Below, piece by piece: positions 9,283 through 18,636 of a stretch of 64,000 bases of DNA; the first letter of the stretch is position 1; each line of letters opens with the position of its first letter. Source of the DNA: Planctomycetales bacterium. GTDB lineage: Bacteria > Planctomycetota > Planctomycetia > Planctomycetales > Planctomycetaceae. The notes under the pieces were generated by a model that saw only the letters and a list, made by a program, of their open reading frames with translations, did no database searches and had not been told where the DNA came from. The position numbers and the translations under genes are program-made. The stretch lies in the NCBI GenBank assembly GCA_028285345.1, contig JANQPT010000014.1:1-64000 (forward strand), read 5' to 3'.

Positions 9283-10191
9283 TTAGTTAGTTTTCGTGTT
9301 CTCCGTTGCCAACTTTGCTTTCCGCTCATTGATAATCGTGTCGTAACGCTCCGGCACCTTCCCGGGATCAATGTATTTCGCCAGATCGCGCAGCGCGATC
9401 ACTTTGTATTTGTGGATCTGCAGATACTTCATGAACGCGCGAAAGTTCTCTTCCGGCGTGTGCACCCAAGGATGGTCGTTGTCCGGGACGCCGTGGAATT
9501 GCAGCACGGCAATTTTGCCGTCCCCCGCTTGTTCAACGGCGCGGATGAAATCGGGCAGTTTCCAGTCGGGGCGGGCGTCGCCAGCCGAGGGAATCAGCAG
9601 TGGATGGTCCCGTTCCGGCTCGTAAGCGAATCCCCGCCCGCGGTCGTAGGGAAACTCCGGAGCGCCGCCGCGGCGGGCAAAGGTGATTCCCGATTTCTTC
9701 AGCAGCGCAAATCCGCCCGGATCAAACGCGTTGCCGGGATACGCAAAGCTGGAGGTCGCGGGGATGCCGTGTTCTTTGCAGCGGGCGTTAATCGCCTCGA
9801 CTTGCTCGACCACTTTGTCGAGGCTCTTCGCGGTGACGCCCATATGGTCGCGGGTATGATTGCCGATTTCAAATCCGTCGCGGTGCAGTTCGGCGATCTG
9901 CTCCCACGTCATGTAGTCGTCTTTGTTGGTCTTAAACGTAAATCCTTCCGTGATGAAGAACGTCGCGCCGAATCCATAATCTTTCAGAATCGGCCGCACG
10001 ACGGTGAAGTGTGATTTGACCGAATCATCGAACGTGAGCACCACCAACTTGTCGGGAATCGGTTCCAAAGCGTGCGCCGAGCCCGCTCCGGTTGCGATCC
10101 ACAAGATCAACCACACCCTCAGCCCCCGGCTCCGCCGGGGGTAATCCCAATCGTCCCGCCAACCGCATCGTTCAATCATTCGTCCCATCAT
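9283..10191 (-). CDS. Polysaccharide deacetylase family protein (NodB-like)
   Basis: A 302-residue carbohydrate esterase-4 type protein that removes acetyl groups from N-acetylated sugars such as chitin or peptidoglycan. The NodB motif with the catalytic and metal Asp is VVLTFDDSVKSH, and the metal-binding His motif is GNHTRDH. Later conserved parts are SFAYPGNAFDPGG and VLQFHGV. The N-terminus carries a hydrophobic export segment (VWLILWIATGAGSAHA). Its ATG overlaps the stop of the AAA+ regulator gene by four bases (ATGA), so translation is probably coupled. Confidence 0.85.
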   Translation of the reverse strand: MMGRMIERCGWRDDWDYPRRSRGLRVWLILWIATGAGSAHALEPIPDKLVVLTFDDSVKSHFTVVRPILKDYGFGATFFITEGFTFKTNKDDYMTWEQIAELHRDGFEIGNHTRDHMGVTAKSLDKVVEQVEAINARCKEHGIPATSSFAYPGNAFDPGGFALLKKSGITFARRGGAPEFPYDRGRGFAYEPERDHPLLIPSAGDARPDWKLPDFIRAVEQAGDGKIAVLQFHGVPDNDHPWVHTPEENFRAFMKYLQIHKYKVIALRDLAKYIDPGKVPERYDTIINERKAKLATENTKTN

Positions 10192-11600
10192 TTGTCCGGT
10201 TCCCCTTCTTCAATCCCCAGCGCTTCCATCCGTCGATAAAGTCGTGCGCGATTGACACCCAGTAAATCGGCCGCCTGGCTTTTGTTTCGCTTACATTGGC
10301 TCAACGCCTGGTTGATGAGCTCCGTTTCGTATTCGCTCAGCAACTGCTCCAAGGGAATCGGCCGCAGCGGTTCCGCCGGCGGGATCTTTTGAGCGTCGAA
10401 TCCGGTGCGAAAGCGAAACGGCAAGTCGGCCTCTTGAATCAATTCGCCCGCCGCCGCCTGATGCGCTTCGCGGACAACCTTCGACAATTCGTCGACGTTC
10501 CCCGGCCAATTGTAGGCCTTGAACAGGTCCAGCACCTCCGGTCCGAATCCCCCGACCTGCTTTTCGCCCTCCCGGTTCGTCTCCTCCAAAAAATATTGTG
10601 CCAATAGCGGCAGATCCTCAGGGCGACGCCGAAGCGGAGGGACTTCAATCGTCATCGTCGTGAGCAACTGTTCCAGTTCAGGCAAGAGTCGCTCCTCGGC
10701 GACCGCCTCGCTCAGCTCGCAAGTACTGGACGAAAATAGCCGCAATGTCGGCGGAAACTCTCCGCGGAACGCTTTGACAATTCGTTTTTGAACGTCGCGG
10801 GACAAGTGTTCGACGTGCCTCAAAAAGAGGCTGCCCGCTGTGACTCCCAGTCCTTGCGCGGCGGGATCGGTTGCTGTTTCCAGCAATTGAGAGACCGTGC
10901 GATCGGCTTCCGACGGAGCGGAGCGGCGGCAATCGAGCGGTACAAACGCGCGTGTCTTGAAGTCGCCTCCGTAATGGATCACCCGCGCGAGGTGCTCCTT
11001 GCCCGTCCCCATTTCTCCAGTCAGGTGCACGGCCGCATCACAATGCTGGGCCAATTCAATTTGATTGAGCAAACGTACCGTTGCGGGACTGTTGCAGACA
11101 ATCGATTGCCGGCCAAAGCGGGACCGCAATTGAGAACGCAGCGCCGCCAATTCGGCATGGAGCTGCTGGTCGGCAGTCGCATCGACTGCGGCAGGTGGCT
11201 GGGGCAGGGGAGAGACGATCGCCAGGATGTGCGTGACGAGACCAGTTTCGCCGTCGCAAAAAGGAAAGAAATTCAGCATCTGCGGCAGAGACTTGCCGTC
11301 GCGATTGACCAGATAGGCGGGAACGCTCGCCGTTTCTCCTTGAAATACATTGGGTGGAGGAGACATCCCCGCTGTGAGTTCCTCCAATGCCGAACTCCCC
11401 CCGCTCCCGTAGAGACAAGTCTGACCGACGACTTCATCCGACGGGAATCCCGTGAGTTCCTCGCACCCTCGATTGAACACCAGCACCCGCCGCTGGGCGT
11501 TGAGCACGTACAGCGGCGTCGATCCCGATCCCAACAATCGCGTCAAATTGCCGGTCTGGGTTTTGCGGCGTTTCATGAATTGACCGGCGACTGAAGCCAA
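10188..11600 (-). CDS. PAS - degenerate AAA+ - Fis regulator (NtrC-like, without GAFTGA)
   Basis: A 470-residue protein with the order of a sigma-54 activator: a PAS-like sensor (PLYVLNAQRRVLVFNRGCEE), an AAA+ domain and a C-terminal Fis-type helix-turn-helix (NKSQAADLLGVNRARLYRR). Walker A is present (GEMGTGKE). The Walker B region reads GSLFLRHVEHL, where the usual acid is Arg, and the sigma-54-contacting GAFTGA loop is absent. It therefore probably binds DNA but may not hydrolyse ATP or activate sigma-54. The stated start is TTG; ATG at 11576 is an alternative. It overlaps the deacetylase gene by four bases. Confidence 0.8.
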   Translation of the reverse strand: MASVAGQFMKRRKTQTGNLTRLLGSGSTPLYVLNAQRRVLVFNRGCEELTGFPSDEVVGQTCLYGSGGSSALEELTAGMSPPPNVFQGETASVPAYLVNRDGKSLPQMLNFFPFCDGETGLVTHILAIVSPLPQPPAAVDATADQQLHAELAALRSQLRSRFGRQSIVCNSPATVRLLNQIELAQHCDAAVHLTGEMGTGKEHLARVIHYGGDFKTRAFVPLDCRRSAPSEADRTVSQLLETATDPAAQGLGVTAGSLFLRHVEHLSRDVQKRIVKAFRGEFPPTLRLFSSSTCELSEAVAEERLLPELEQLLTTMTIEVPPLRRRPEDLPLLAQYFLEETNREGEKQVGGFGPEVLDLFKAYNWPGNVDELSKVVREAHQAAAGELIQEADLPFRFRTGFDAQKIPPAEPLRPIPLEQLLSEYETELINQALSQCKRNKSQAADLLGVNRARLYRRMEALGIEEGEPDK

Positions 11601-11622
11601 GAAGAAGAATTGAGTTCAACGA

Positions 11623-12714
11623 TCATCGCTGCACACGGCCCGACCCGCCGCCGGACATTAACGACTCAATTTCCGCGCGGCTGGCGTAGTTGAAGTCGCC
11701 CTTGATGCTGTGCTTGAGGCAACTGGCGGCAACGGCATATTGCAGCGCCGATTCCGGCGCACTGAGCACCGGGGTATTCAAGGCGAAAATCAAACCCCCG
11801 GCAAAGGAGTCACCCGCGCCGACGCGATCGACGATATTGCGGATTTCGTATGGCCGGTAATCGCCTTGTTCGTCCAGCGGAGCGGCGTACGTCCGATCGG
11901 TATGCTTATCAAACAACACGGCGCCCCAGTTGTTATGGCTGGCCGACACGCTTTCCCGCAGCGTGATCGCCACTTGCGACACGTTGGGAAACTCCGCAAC
12001 GACGCGGCGGGCCACCTCCTCGTAAGCCGCCACGTTGATGCGACCCGCCTCGACGTCGGTGTCCGCTGCGGAGATTCCCAAAGCCTTTTCCGCGTCTTCT
12101 TCGTTGGCGATCACGATGTCGATGTGCGGCATCAACCCTTTCATGGTTTGCTGGGCCAGATCGGTCGCGGCGGTTTCCGGCTGCCACTTCCACAGTTTCT
12201 TGCGAAAGTTTAAGTCGCACGAGACAGTCAGTCCCTGCCGTTTGGCGTGCTGCACCGCTGCTAACGAAGCTTCGGCCGCCTGGGCGCTGACGGCGGGCGT
12301 GATTCCGGTGATATGAAACCAGTTGGCGCCGGAAAACGTGGAATCGAAGTCATAGGCATCCGCCGGCGTCAAAGAAATCGCGCTCGCATCACGGTCGTAG
12401 GTGACCGTTCCGGCACGCTGATTGGCCCCAGTTTCGACGTAGTACGCGCCAAAGCGTCCCTGTTCGTGGCGAACGATGAGTTCGGTCCCGACGTTCAGTT
12501 TGCGCAATTCCGCTTCGAATGCATCGGTCAGCGGGTTGTCGGGCAAACTGGTCAAAAATGACGCGCGTCCCCCTTGCCGGGCGACTGAGACCGCCACGTT
12601 CACCTCGCCGCCGCCGAACGTGACCTCCAAACAACCGGGAATCGATTGCGCAAGCCGTAAAAACTCGCGGGGCGCCAGCCGAAGCATGACTTCCCCAAAC
12701 GTGACAACATGCAT
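11623..12714 (-). CDS. kdgK: PfkB-family sugar kinase, probable 2-keto-3-deoxygluconate kinase
   Basis: A 363-residue ribokinase/PfkB-family kinase, probably phosphorylating 2-keto-3-deoxygluconate in pectin/alginate-type or uronate breakdown. The substrate assignment comes from overall similarity and is less sure than the family. The N-terminal GGGEVNVAVSVARQGG and the C-terminal PfkB signature VGAGDSFAGGL with catalytic Asp are both clear. The ATG follows AGAGGA at proper spacing. It is the next gene upstream of the AAA+ regulator on the same strand, 22 bp apart. It may therefore share transcription with the regulator and deacetylase. Confidence 0.8.
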   Translation of the reverse strand: MHVVTFGEVMLRLAPREFLRLAQSIPGCLEVTFGGGEVNVAVSVARQGGRASFLTSLPDNPLTDAFEAELRKLNVGTELIVRHEQGRFGAYYVETGANQRAGTVTYDRDASAISLTPADAYDFDSTFSGANWFHITGITPAVSAQAAEASLAAVQHAKRQGLTVSCDLNFRKKLWKWQPETAATDLAQQTMKGLMPHIDIVIANEEDAEKALGISAADTDVEAGRINVAAYEEVARRVVAEFPNVSQVAITLRESVSASHNNWGAVLFDKHTDRTYAAPLDEQGDYRPYEIRNIVDRVGAGDSFAGGLIFALNTPVLSAPESALQYAVAASCLKHSIKGDFNYASRAEIESLMSGGGSGRVQR

Positions 12715-12869
12715 CGCCGTGAATCCTCTGGGTATTGTGGTGCGGTAGAAACTTAGAATTTACCGCACCGGCGGTGCTGAATGAAGCGCAAGCCGCAAGT
12801 TGTCGTGCGGCGCGTTGGTCACGCTTGGTGTCGCCGCGGCATCCGTGCCGCAGAATCGGCGGCTGTCGG

Positions 12870-13580
12870 CTAACCCCGGGGGGATTCAACGTCCGGTGAT
12901 GGTGGAGCGTCAGGCGGCTCGCCGATCTCCGGCTGATGCCGGACGATTTCACCTTCGACCAGATAGATGACATCCTCGGCGATATTTGTCGCATGGTCGG
13001 CCACACGCTCGACGTGCCGCGCGACCGAAAACAAGTGCATCATCGGCTCGATCAGCAGGGGCGTGCGCTTCATTGTGTCGGTCAATTCCGAGATGATATC
13101 CCGGTTGTATTGGTCGACGATCTCATCCTGCACGCAAACTTGCCGTGCCAGATCACCGTCGAGCTCGACCAGCGCATCAATGCTGTTGTGCAACATCTGC
13201 AGTGCTTCATGCGCCATTCGTTCGAGATTGTCCGGGATGGCGACTTCCGGTCCGGCACCGAGACTGGCCGCCCGTTCGGCGATGTTTACGCCCAGATCTG
13301 CGACCCGTTCCAGCTCCCCAGTAATTTTCAGGACGGTTGTGATCCGCCGTAAATCATCGGCCACCGGATGGTACAGCGCGAGAATCTTTAGGCAGTCCTC
13401 TTCCAGCCGTACATCCAAATCATCGATCGCGTCGTCCTGTTCGACCAACTGCCGGCAAAAGTCGGGATCCGGTTCCTGCAGGGCTGCCAGCGACTTGTGG
13501 ACCAAATCTTCCGCCATGCCGCACATCAGCAGCATGTTGCGGTGCAGCGTCTCCAAATCACGTGTTAAGTGCCTCGACAT
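12870..13580 (-). CDS. phoU: Phosphate transport regulator PhoU
   Basis: A 236-residue protein made of two similar three-helix PhoU repeats. It is recognised from the start SRHLTRDLETLHRNMLLMCG, the metal-binding type EQDDAIDDLDVRLEE, and the second repeat with VARHVERVADHATNIAEDV. PhoU links the PstSCAB transporter to the PhoR/PhoB two-component system and represses phosphate uptake. No pst or phoBR gene is in the window. A charged, Pro-rich tail of about 25 residues follows the second repeat. The ECF-like sigma gene lies 39 bp upstream on the same strand, an unusual neighbour that could mean joint expression. Confidence 0.93.
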   Translation of the reverse strand: MSRHLTRDLETLHRNMLLMCGMAEDLVHKSLAALQEPDPDFCRQLVEQDDAIDDLDVRLEEDCLKILALYHPVADDLRRITTVLKITGELERVADLGVNIAERAASLGAGPEVAIPDNLERMAHEALQMLHNSIDALVELDGDLARQVCVQDEIVDQYNRDIISELTDTMKRTPLLIEPMMHLFSVARHVERVADHATNIAEDVIYLVEGEIVRHQPEIGEPPDAPPSPDVESPRG

Positions 13581-13619
13581 GTTGGCGGTCCGCCGTGACG
13601 ATCGAAGAAGATCCCCAAC

Positions 13620-14255
13620 TTACTTCCTCTGCAGGGGATTGGCGTCGGGGCCGAGAATGTCCTGGAGCTTGTTCAAGGAGCGGCTCAAAAGCACGCGGAC
13701 CGATCCATCAGTCTTACCCATCTTCTGGGCGATTTCTTTCGTCGGCAGCGCCTCAACATACCGCAGCCGCAGTGCTTCTTGCGATTCGTCCGGCAGTGAA
13801 GCCAATGCTTGCTGCAATTGATACTCCCGTTGGTCCCGCGAGAACGCCTGGCTGGGGGTCGTCATGGTCACGACGAGCATGTCAATCAGCCCCCCCTGAC
13901 CAGACGCCGAACTCGTTCCCCCGACCGGTGCGTTACCGGACACTTCTTTGTCCGCCGAGCGTTTCTGCGCGCCGATATACTTGCGATGAGCGTCGATAAT
14001 CCGACGTTCCGCGACCTGGCACAACCAGTTGAACGGGTCACGATCCTGGAAATCCATATCGCCCAAGCCTTTGATGGCGTGGATCGTCACCTCCTGCAAC
14101 AGATCGACCGGCTCGACTTTGCTGGCCAGATTCGTGCTCAGATTGCGGTTGATAAACGCCAGCAACTGATGGCGTCGGCTTTCGATGAATTCACCCAGCG
14201 CTTCGGTGTCGCCCTGCTTCAACCGTTGTAACAGTTGTTCGTCCGCGTCGGGCAT
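13620..14255 (-). CDS. ECF-type RNA polymerase sigma factor
   Basis: A 211-residue sigma-70 family protein with only region 2 and region 4. Region 2 includes EPVDLLQEVTIHAIKGL and FNWLCQVAERRIIDAHR. Region 4 is LPDESQEALRLRYVEALPTKEIAQKMGKT with a helix-turn-helix. A linker of about 40 residues rich in Gly and Ser separates them. The protein matches the planctomycete-type ECF groups. No anti-sigma gene is adjacent, so control may be by another route. AGGAG is well placed before the ATG. It lies 39 bp upstream of phoU on the same strand. Confidence 0.88.
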   Translation of the reverse strand: MPDADEQLLQRLKQGDTEALGEFIESRRHQLLAFINRNLSTNLASKVEPVDLLQEVTIHAIKGLGDMDFQDRDPFNWLCQVAERRIIDAHRKYIGAQKRSADKEVSGNAPVGGTSSASGQGGLIDMLVVTMTTPSQAFSRDQREYQLQQALASLPDESQEALRLRYVEALPTKEIAQKMGKTDGSVRVLLSRSLNKLQDILGPDANPLQRK

Positions 14256-14531
14256 CGGTCGCGTCTCCTCAAACTCTCGCAGATCAAACGGTCATCGTTT
14301 CACCAGAGCGCTTAAGAATTATTGTCTGTTCGGCAGTGACCCGATGGTTTTGGTTCACACCTATGTTGCGCGGCACTGCGCTGTACATGGCATCGAGTAT
14401 AGGCCGATCGTATCCGCTTGCATGCCGGATTGACAGCTTAAATCGCGTCGCAACTGTTCCGAACAATGCCTGTCATGCGGTGCACGATAGGCGTCTAGAG
14501 CATGCCCCAAGCCGGTTCTTGCCGTGACCGG

Positions 14532-15254
14532 TCAGCGATGCAGGCGGAATTCCCGCTCGAAGTGGCCGTCCCCGTCACGGTCTTCCTGCAAGATCGCCGT
14601 CCCGTCCGCCCGCGCTTTCAACAGACGAATTCCGCCATCCCCATCAAAACGCTGGATCCACGGCCCTTCCGAACCCGACAGGACCTCCCAGATGTCACCA
14701 ACTTGCTCGCCGTGGTCATTTCTGAGGACTGGAGGACGCGGCTTTTCTTCAATCTTCTTGACGCCCCAGTATGCCACCGACCCCGCTGCTAATGTCGTCA
14801 GCAGTATCGGAACCCAGTTCACGCCGACCGGCGTCATTTCACCGGAGAGGTGGTGTAGCTCGTCGTATTCGGCATCCGCTTCTGACGGGTCTTGGCTGTA
14901 CGACTTCAGCCGAAGCGCTGCCAATTCCAACTGCGATTCGGGCACCAACAGCACAAAGTCGTGCCGCCACCGTCCCGTCAGCGCTTCAAAATGATCTTGG
15001 ACGGTCAGCCTAGCCTCGATCTGTTCGGTCTGTTCCAGTTCGTCCGTAAAATAGCCCGCTTCCGCTGAATTGTTGAAGCGCGCGAGCACAGCCATTTTCT
15101 CGCCGCTGTGGGATGTCATCTCGTCGATTCCGGTCGCGTCGTGCTGACCGCTAATTTGCCCCTCCGTGTAGTCTCGGTAGTCCTCAGTTCCGCACGCGGG
15201 ACAGATTCGGGAGTGAACCGACATGGGACGACGACAGTTTTCACATGTACGCAT
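14532..15254 (-). CDS. Zinc-ribbon membrane protein with DUF2007-like region
   Basis: A 240-residue protein of unknown role. It begins with a zinc ribbon (CENC ... CPAC), followed by a region resembling the DUF2007 putative signal-transducing fold (MAVLARFNNSAEAGYFTDEL). A single membrane segment follows (WVPILLTTLAAGSVAYWGV). The C-terminal domain has EF-like acidic runs (DGDGG, EDRDGDGHFE) and would face the other side of the membrane. The ATG at 15254 follows AAGG and removes a 37-residue Arg-rich extension with no visible motif. Function cannot be assigned. Confidence 0.65.
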   Translation of the reverse strand: MRTCENCRRPMSVHSRICPACGTEDYRDYTEGQISGQHDATGIDEMTSHSGEKMAVLARFNNSAEAGYFTDELEQTEQIEARLTVQDHFEALTGRWRHDFVLLVPESQLELAALRLKSYSQDPSEADAEYDELHHLSGEMTPVGVNWVPILLTTLAAGSVAYWGVKKIEEKPRPPVLRNDHGEQVGDIWEVLSGSEGPWIQRFDGDGGIRLLKARADGTAILQEDRDGDGHFEREFRLHR

Positions 15255-15471
15255 CGGATACCTTCGCCTTATGCGACCCGGCCGGTCAGTCGCAACCGAG
15301 CCGATTGTCATCTGAGATGAATAAATTCGCAGAGGGAGCAAAAAACATCGAGCATCACTGGTCAATCATCGACAGAACGTGGTTTTAACATCATACGCGG
15401 GAACAACTGCCGCATCCAGAAGAATCTGTCTCGGAAAGGTTGTAGGACGGCGTGGCGAACGTCGGAAGCGA

Positions 15472-15513
15472 CAAAAAACGCCGCGAGACCGGCACCGAGC
15501 CAGCCTCACGGCG
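15472..15513 (-). terminator. Rho-independent terminator of the Gfo/Idh gene
   Basis: On the minus strand, CGCCGTGAG pairs with CTCGCGGCG (15505-15513 with 15479-15487, one G-T pair), followed by TTTTTTG. It lies 30 bp past the stop of the oxidoreductase gene. Confidence 0.8.
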
Positions 15514-15541
15514 AGAGAGTAAGCTTTTGTGCAACAGGAGC

Positions 15542-16894
15542 TTAGATCGTATACCCGTCGCGGTACTCGCGTTTGACGATCGACGCCACTTCCGGGGCGT
15601 TGGTCGGCTTGAGGTTTTTGGCGTCCCATTCAATCTTCTTGCCGTCCGCCCAGACCGCCAAATTGCCGAGCAGAATCGTCTCGGTCAACGGACCGGCGTA
15701 ATCCGGGAAGTTCGAGGTCGCCTGTTTGCGTTCTCCGGTGATCGCCTGGTGGAACTCCGTGAAGTGCCCCGGTGACTCTTCAAACTCGACCGCCGGCTCT
15801 TTGACTTCGCCTTCGGGCAACAACACCCAATCGGGACCGTAATCGCCCCAAGAGTACAGAGTGCCTTGGTCGCCGACGATGATGGCACCGGCGGGATTTT
15901 CCACGGTTTGCCCGTTGCGGATGCGGGTCTTAAATCCGTGACCCAGCAACAAGTCTTCGGAAGGTCTGTTTCCGCCGTCATACCACGTCACGGGAATCGC
16001 CGGTCGATTTGCGGTCGACGGAAACTCAAAGTGAATCTTCGACGACTGGGGATAACTGTCGCGATTGTGACCCGATGACTCGGCGACGACCGACGTCGGA
16101 TTGCTCAAATCGAGTGCCATAAACGGCATGTTGAATGTATGGCAGGCCATATCGCCCAGTGCACCGGTACCGAAATCCCACCAGCCACGCCACGCGAATG
16201 GATGGTATCCCGGGGCGTAGGGACGTTCCGGGGCCGGGCCGAGCCAAAGATCCCAGTGCACACCATCAGGAATCTCCGTCGCTTCGGGACGTTCCTTCCC
16301 TTGATCCCACACCGGACGATTTGTCCAGACGTGGACTTCTTTGATGGTTCCCAATGCGCCAGAGCGGATCACGGCGGCCGCTTTTCGCAGGCCGCTGTAG
16401 GAGGTCCCTTGGTTGCCCATCATCGTCTTCACGCCGCTTTCCCGGGCGATCTCGCCCAGACGCCGCGCTTCGTAGATGCTGTGCGTCAATGGTTTTTGAG
16501 TAAAGCATGCCTTACCCATTTTCATGGCCATTGCGCTCGCGGGGGCGTGTGAGTGGTCCGGGGTGCTCACAGTCACCGCGTCGATCTTGTCCCCCATTTC
16601 GGTCAGCATTTCCCGATAGTCGAGGAACTGCTCCGCCTTACGAAACCGCTTGCTTTTGCCTCGCTTTTCGAGCCGCGCCTCTTCAATATCGCAGATCGCC
16701 ACCACGTCGCCATGTTTGGAAGCATCCCGCGAGTCACTTTCGCCCTTGCCGCCGATACCAATGCAGGCGTACCGCACACGCTCCAGCGGTGAAGCCTCTT
16801 TGGCGAATGCTCGCGGCGCCCCGCTGACCCAATAAGCGGCACCGAGGACTGAAGTCTGCTTGATAAAATCACGACGTGTGGTTTTTTGACTCAT
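15542..16894 (-). CDS. Tat-exported Gfo/Idh/MocA-family oxidoreductase
   Basis: A 450-residue NAD(P)-dependent oxidoreductase-like protein. The N-terminus is a Tat signal (TTRRDFIKQTSVLGAAYW), so it is exported folded with its cofactor. The Rossmann part follows (RYACIGIGGKGESDSRDASK, VVAICDIEE). At the EKP position it reads TQKP, a variant common in exported planctomycete members. The substrate is unknown, probably a sugar or polyol derivative. Planctomycetes carry many paralogues, so function cannot be inferred from family alone. A terminator follows immediately, so it is likely a single-gene or last-gene unit. Confidence 0.9.
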   Translation of the reverse strand: MSQKTTRRDFIKQTSVLGAAYWVSGAPRAFAKEASPLERVRYACIGIGGKGESDSRDASKHGDVVAICDIEEARLEKRGKSKRFRKAEQFLDYREMLTEMGDKIDAVTVSTPDHSHAPASAMAMKMGKACFTQKPLTHSIYEARRLGEIARESGVKTMMGNQGTSYSGLRKAAAVIRSGALGTIKEVHVWTNRPVWDQGKERPEATEIPDGVHWDLWLGPAPERPYAPGYHPFAWRGWWDFGTGALGDMACHTFNMPFMALDLSNPTSVVAESSGHNRDSYPQSSKIHFEFPSTANRPAIPVTWYDGGNRPSEDLLLGHGFKTRIRNGQTVENPAGAIIVGDQGTLYSWGDYGPDWVLLPEGEVKEPAVEFEESPGHFTEFHQAITGERKQATSNFPDYAGPLTETILLGNLAVWADGKKIEWDAKNLKPTNAPEVASIVKREYRDGYTI

Positions 16895-17117
16895 CGACCG
16901 ATTCCTTTGTCAGATAGTTGTCGCAGGTAAGGGAATAGGAAATGCTAGAACCAGTTTCAAAACCCGGTTGTGCCTGTCTGAGATACTGAAATACAACAGT
17001 CTGTGAGAATCGTCAGAGGGTTTTGAAACGACTTGTCGGGAGTGAGCCGCTCCGCGTTGGAACGGCGATGTCGGTATGGCAATTCTCGAGGAGGCGTGCA
17101 CTGCCTCTCTCTTGAGA

Positions 17118-18401
17118 TTAACGTTTCACATTGCAATTTGGCAACGCTTTCTCCAATTTCTCGACCGCTTCGTCGGAAATATCCGTACGCTCCAAATCGA
17201 GGTTTTTCAGCTGAGTCAACCCGGCCAAATGGGCCAGCCCATCATCCGTAATCTGCGTTTCCTTCAGATTGAGCGTCTGCAAGTTGGTCAGTTTGCCCAA
17301 GTGTTCTAATCCGGCGTCGCCGATTTCGGTCGACTCCAAATTGAGCGACCGGAGCTTTGTCAGTCCCGCCAAGTGTTGTAGACCGTCGTCCGTGATTTCC
17401 ACGTCGTACCACAAGTTGAGGTCCTGCAAGTTCGGGAATCCGGCGATCAACTCCAGTCCCTCGTCGTCGACGTCCGATTCGCTCACATCCAGTCGCCACA
17501 GGTCTTTCGCTCCGTGCAAGTGGACGAATCCTTCACCGTTGACAACCGTACCCCGCAACAGGAGCTGTTTTAGCTTCTTTGCGTTGCCGAGATGGGCCAA
17601 CCCCTCATCGCTGATTCCCGCCCGCATGGCATTGAACTCGTCCAAGTTGGTCATCTCGGCGAATGTTTCCATCGCATCATCCGTCAGTTTGGTATCTTCC
17701 AACGCGACGCCTCGCAGCTTGGTCAGGCCTTTCAGGTAGCCCACACCGGTATCGGTGATCTCGCCGGAGCGCAGCTTCAGCCGTTCCAGATTCTGAAGCG
17801 ACTGCAAGTGCTTTAAACCTTCGTCGCCCACCAGCGTGCATCCGCGCAGGTCCAGCACCCGCAACTTCGGTAGTTGTGCGACCTCGGCTAACGCGTCATC
17901 CGTAACGCCGGAGGAGTTGAAGATCAGGTGAAGTTGTTCCAGCTTCTTCAACCCTTTGATTTGTGCTAATGCCTCTGCCGTGATCTTGCAGCGCCTCAAT
18001 CGCAGGATCTTCAACTGAGTGAGTCCATTCAGCTTGGCCAAGCCCTCGACGCCCGGTTCGGTATTCGTCAGATCGATATCAATCAGCGACGGCAGTCCCG
18101 CAAGGTGGTCGAGATCGTCTGGCGTATAGGCCACACCGGTCAAATCGACTTTCACGACGCCGCCCGCGTCGTTCTTGGTGAGTGTCGCCCCCAGTTCGTC
18201 CAATGCGGCGACCGCCGCCGCGTCGTCCGTTTTAGCCGCGAGCTGCTTGTTGGTCTCGGGCTGCTTCGGCTCCTCTTTCTTGGTAGCAGGCGGTTTGGTC
18301 GACGCTGCCTCTTTGCCGCTATCCTTATCGCTTTTAGAATCGGAGCAGCCGACTAAGATTGCCGAGCCCAGAATCAAGCCGGTCGTACACCAGAATCTCA
18401 T
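17118..18401 (-). CDS. Leucine-rich-repeat lipoprotein
   Basis: A 427-residue lipoprotein: a short hydrophobic N-terminus ends in a lipobox (LVGC), followed by a Lys/Glu/Pro-rich linker of about 45 residues. The rest is about 12 leucine-rich repeats of roughly 24 residues, such as GLTQLKILRLRRCKITAEAL and GLTKLRSLNLESTEIGDAGL. Such arcs bind proteins; no enzyme motif is present. It is transcribed divergently from the enolase-superfamily gene at 18637, with a 235-bp region between them. A second LRR protein lies at 44298-45587 but has a membrane segment instead of a lipobox. Confidence 0.88.
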   Translation of the reverse strand: MRFWCTTGLILGSAILVGCSDSKSDKDSGKEAASTKPPATKKEEPKQPETNKQLAAKTDDAAAVAALDELGATLTKNDAGGVVKVDLTGVAYTPDDLDHLAGLPSLIDIDLTNTEPGVEGLAKLNGLTQLKILRLRRCKITAEALAQIKGLKKLEQLHLIFNSSGVTDDALAEVAQLPKLRVLDLRGCTLVGDEGLKHLQSLQNLERLKLRSGEITDTGVGYLKGLTKLRGVALEDTKLTDDAMETFAEMTNLDEFNAMRAGISDEGLAHLGNAKKLKQLLLRGTVVNGEGFVHLHGAKDLWRLDVSESDVDDEGLELIAGFPNLQDLNLWYDVEITDDGLQHLAGLTKLRSLNLESTEIGDAGLEHLGKLTNLQTLNLKETQITDDGLAHLAGLTQLKNLDLERTDISDEAVEKLEKALPNCNVKR

Positions 18402-18636
18402 CGTTTCCGCATCTCCTCAATCTTGATTGGTTGCCGGAGCGAACATTCTCCGGCGTGCGCAAACGTGCATTCTAGCCGTAACGAACAGGAGTTGCACCCG
18501 TGGCAAGAGATTTCTGAAAGTACCGCAATCGTCCCGTTTTATTTATGCTGAACAGACGACAACTGTTATCTATTACGCCATTTTTCGGCGTCCTATTGGC
18601 TCCAGTCCGAATATCTTTGTTGAGGCAGTTCAACTG

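Noticed and set aside
12967..13821. Open frame of 284 codons on the plus strand
   Set aside because: It is antisense to phoU and the sigma gene and consists mostly of Ser and Arg, as expected for a shadow frame in GC-rich DNA.
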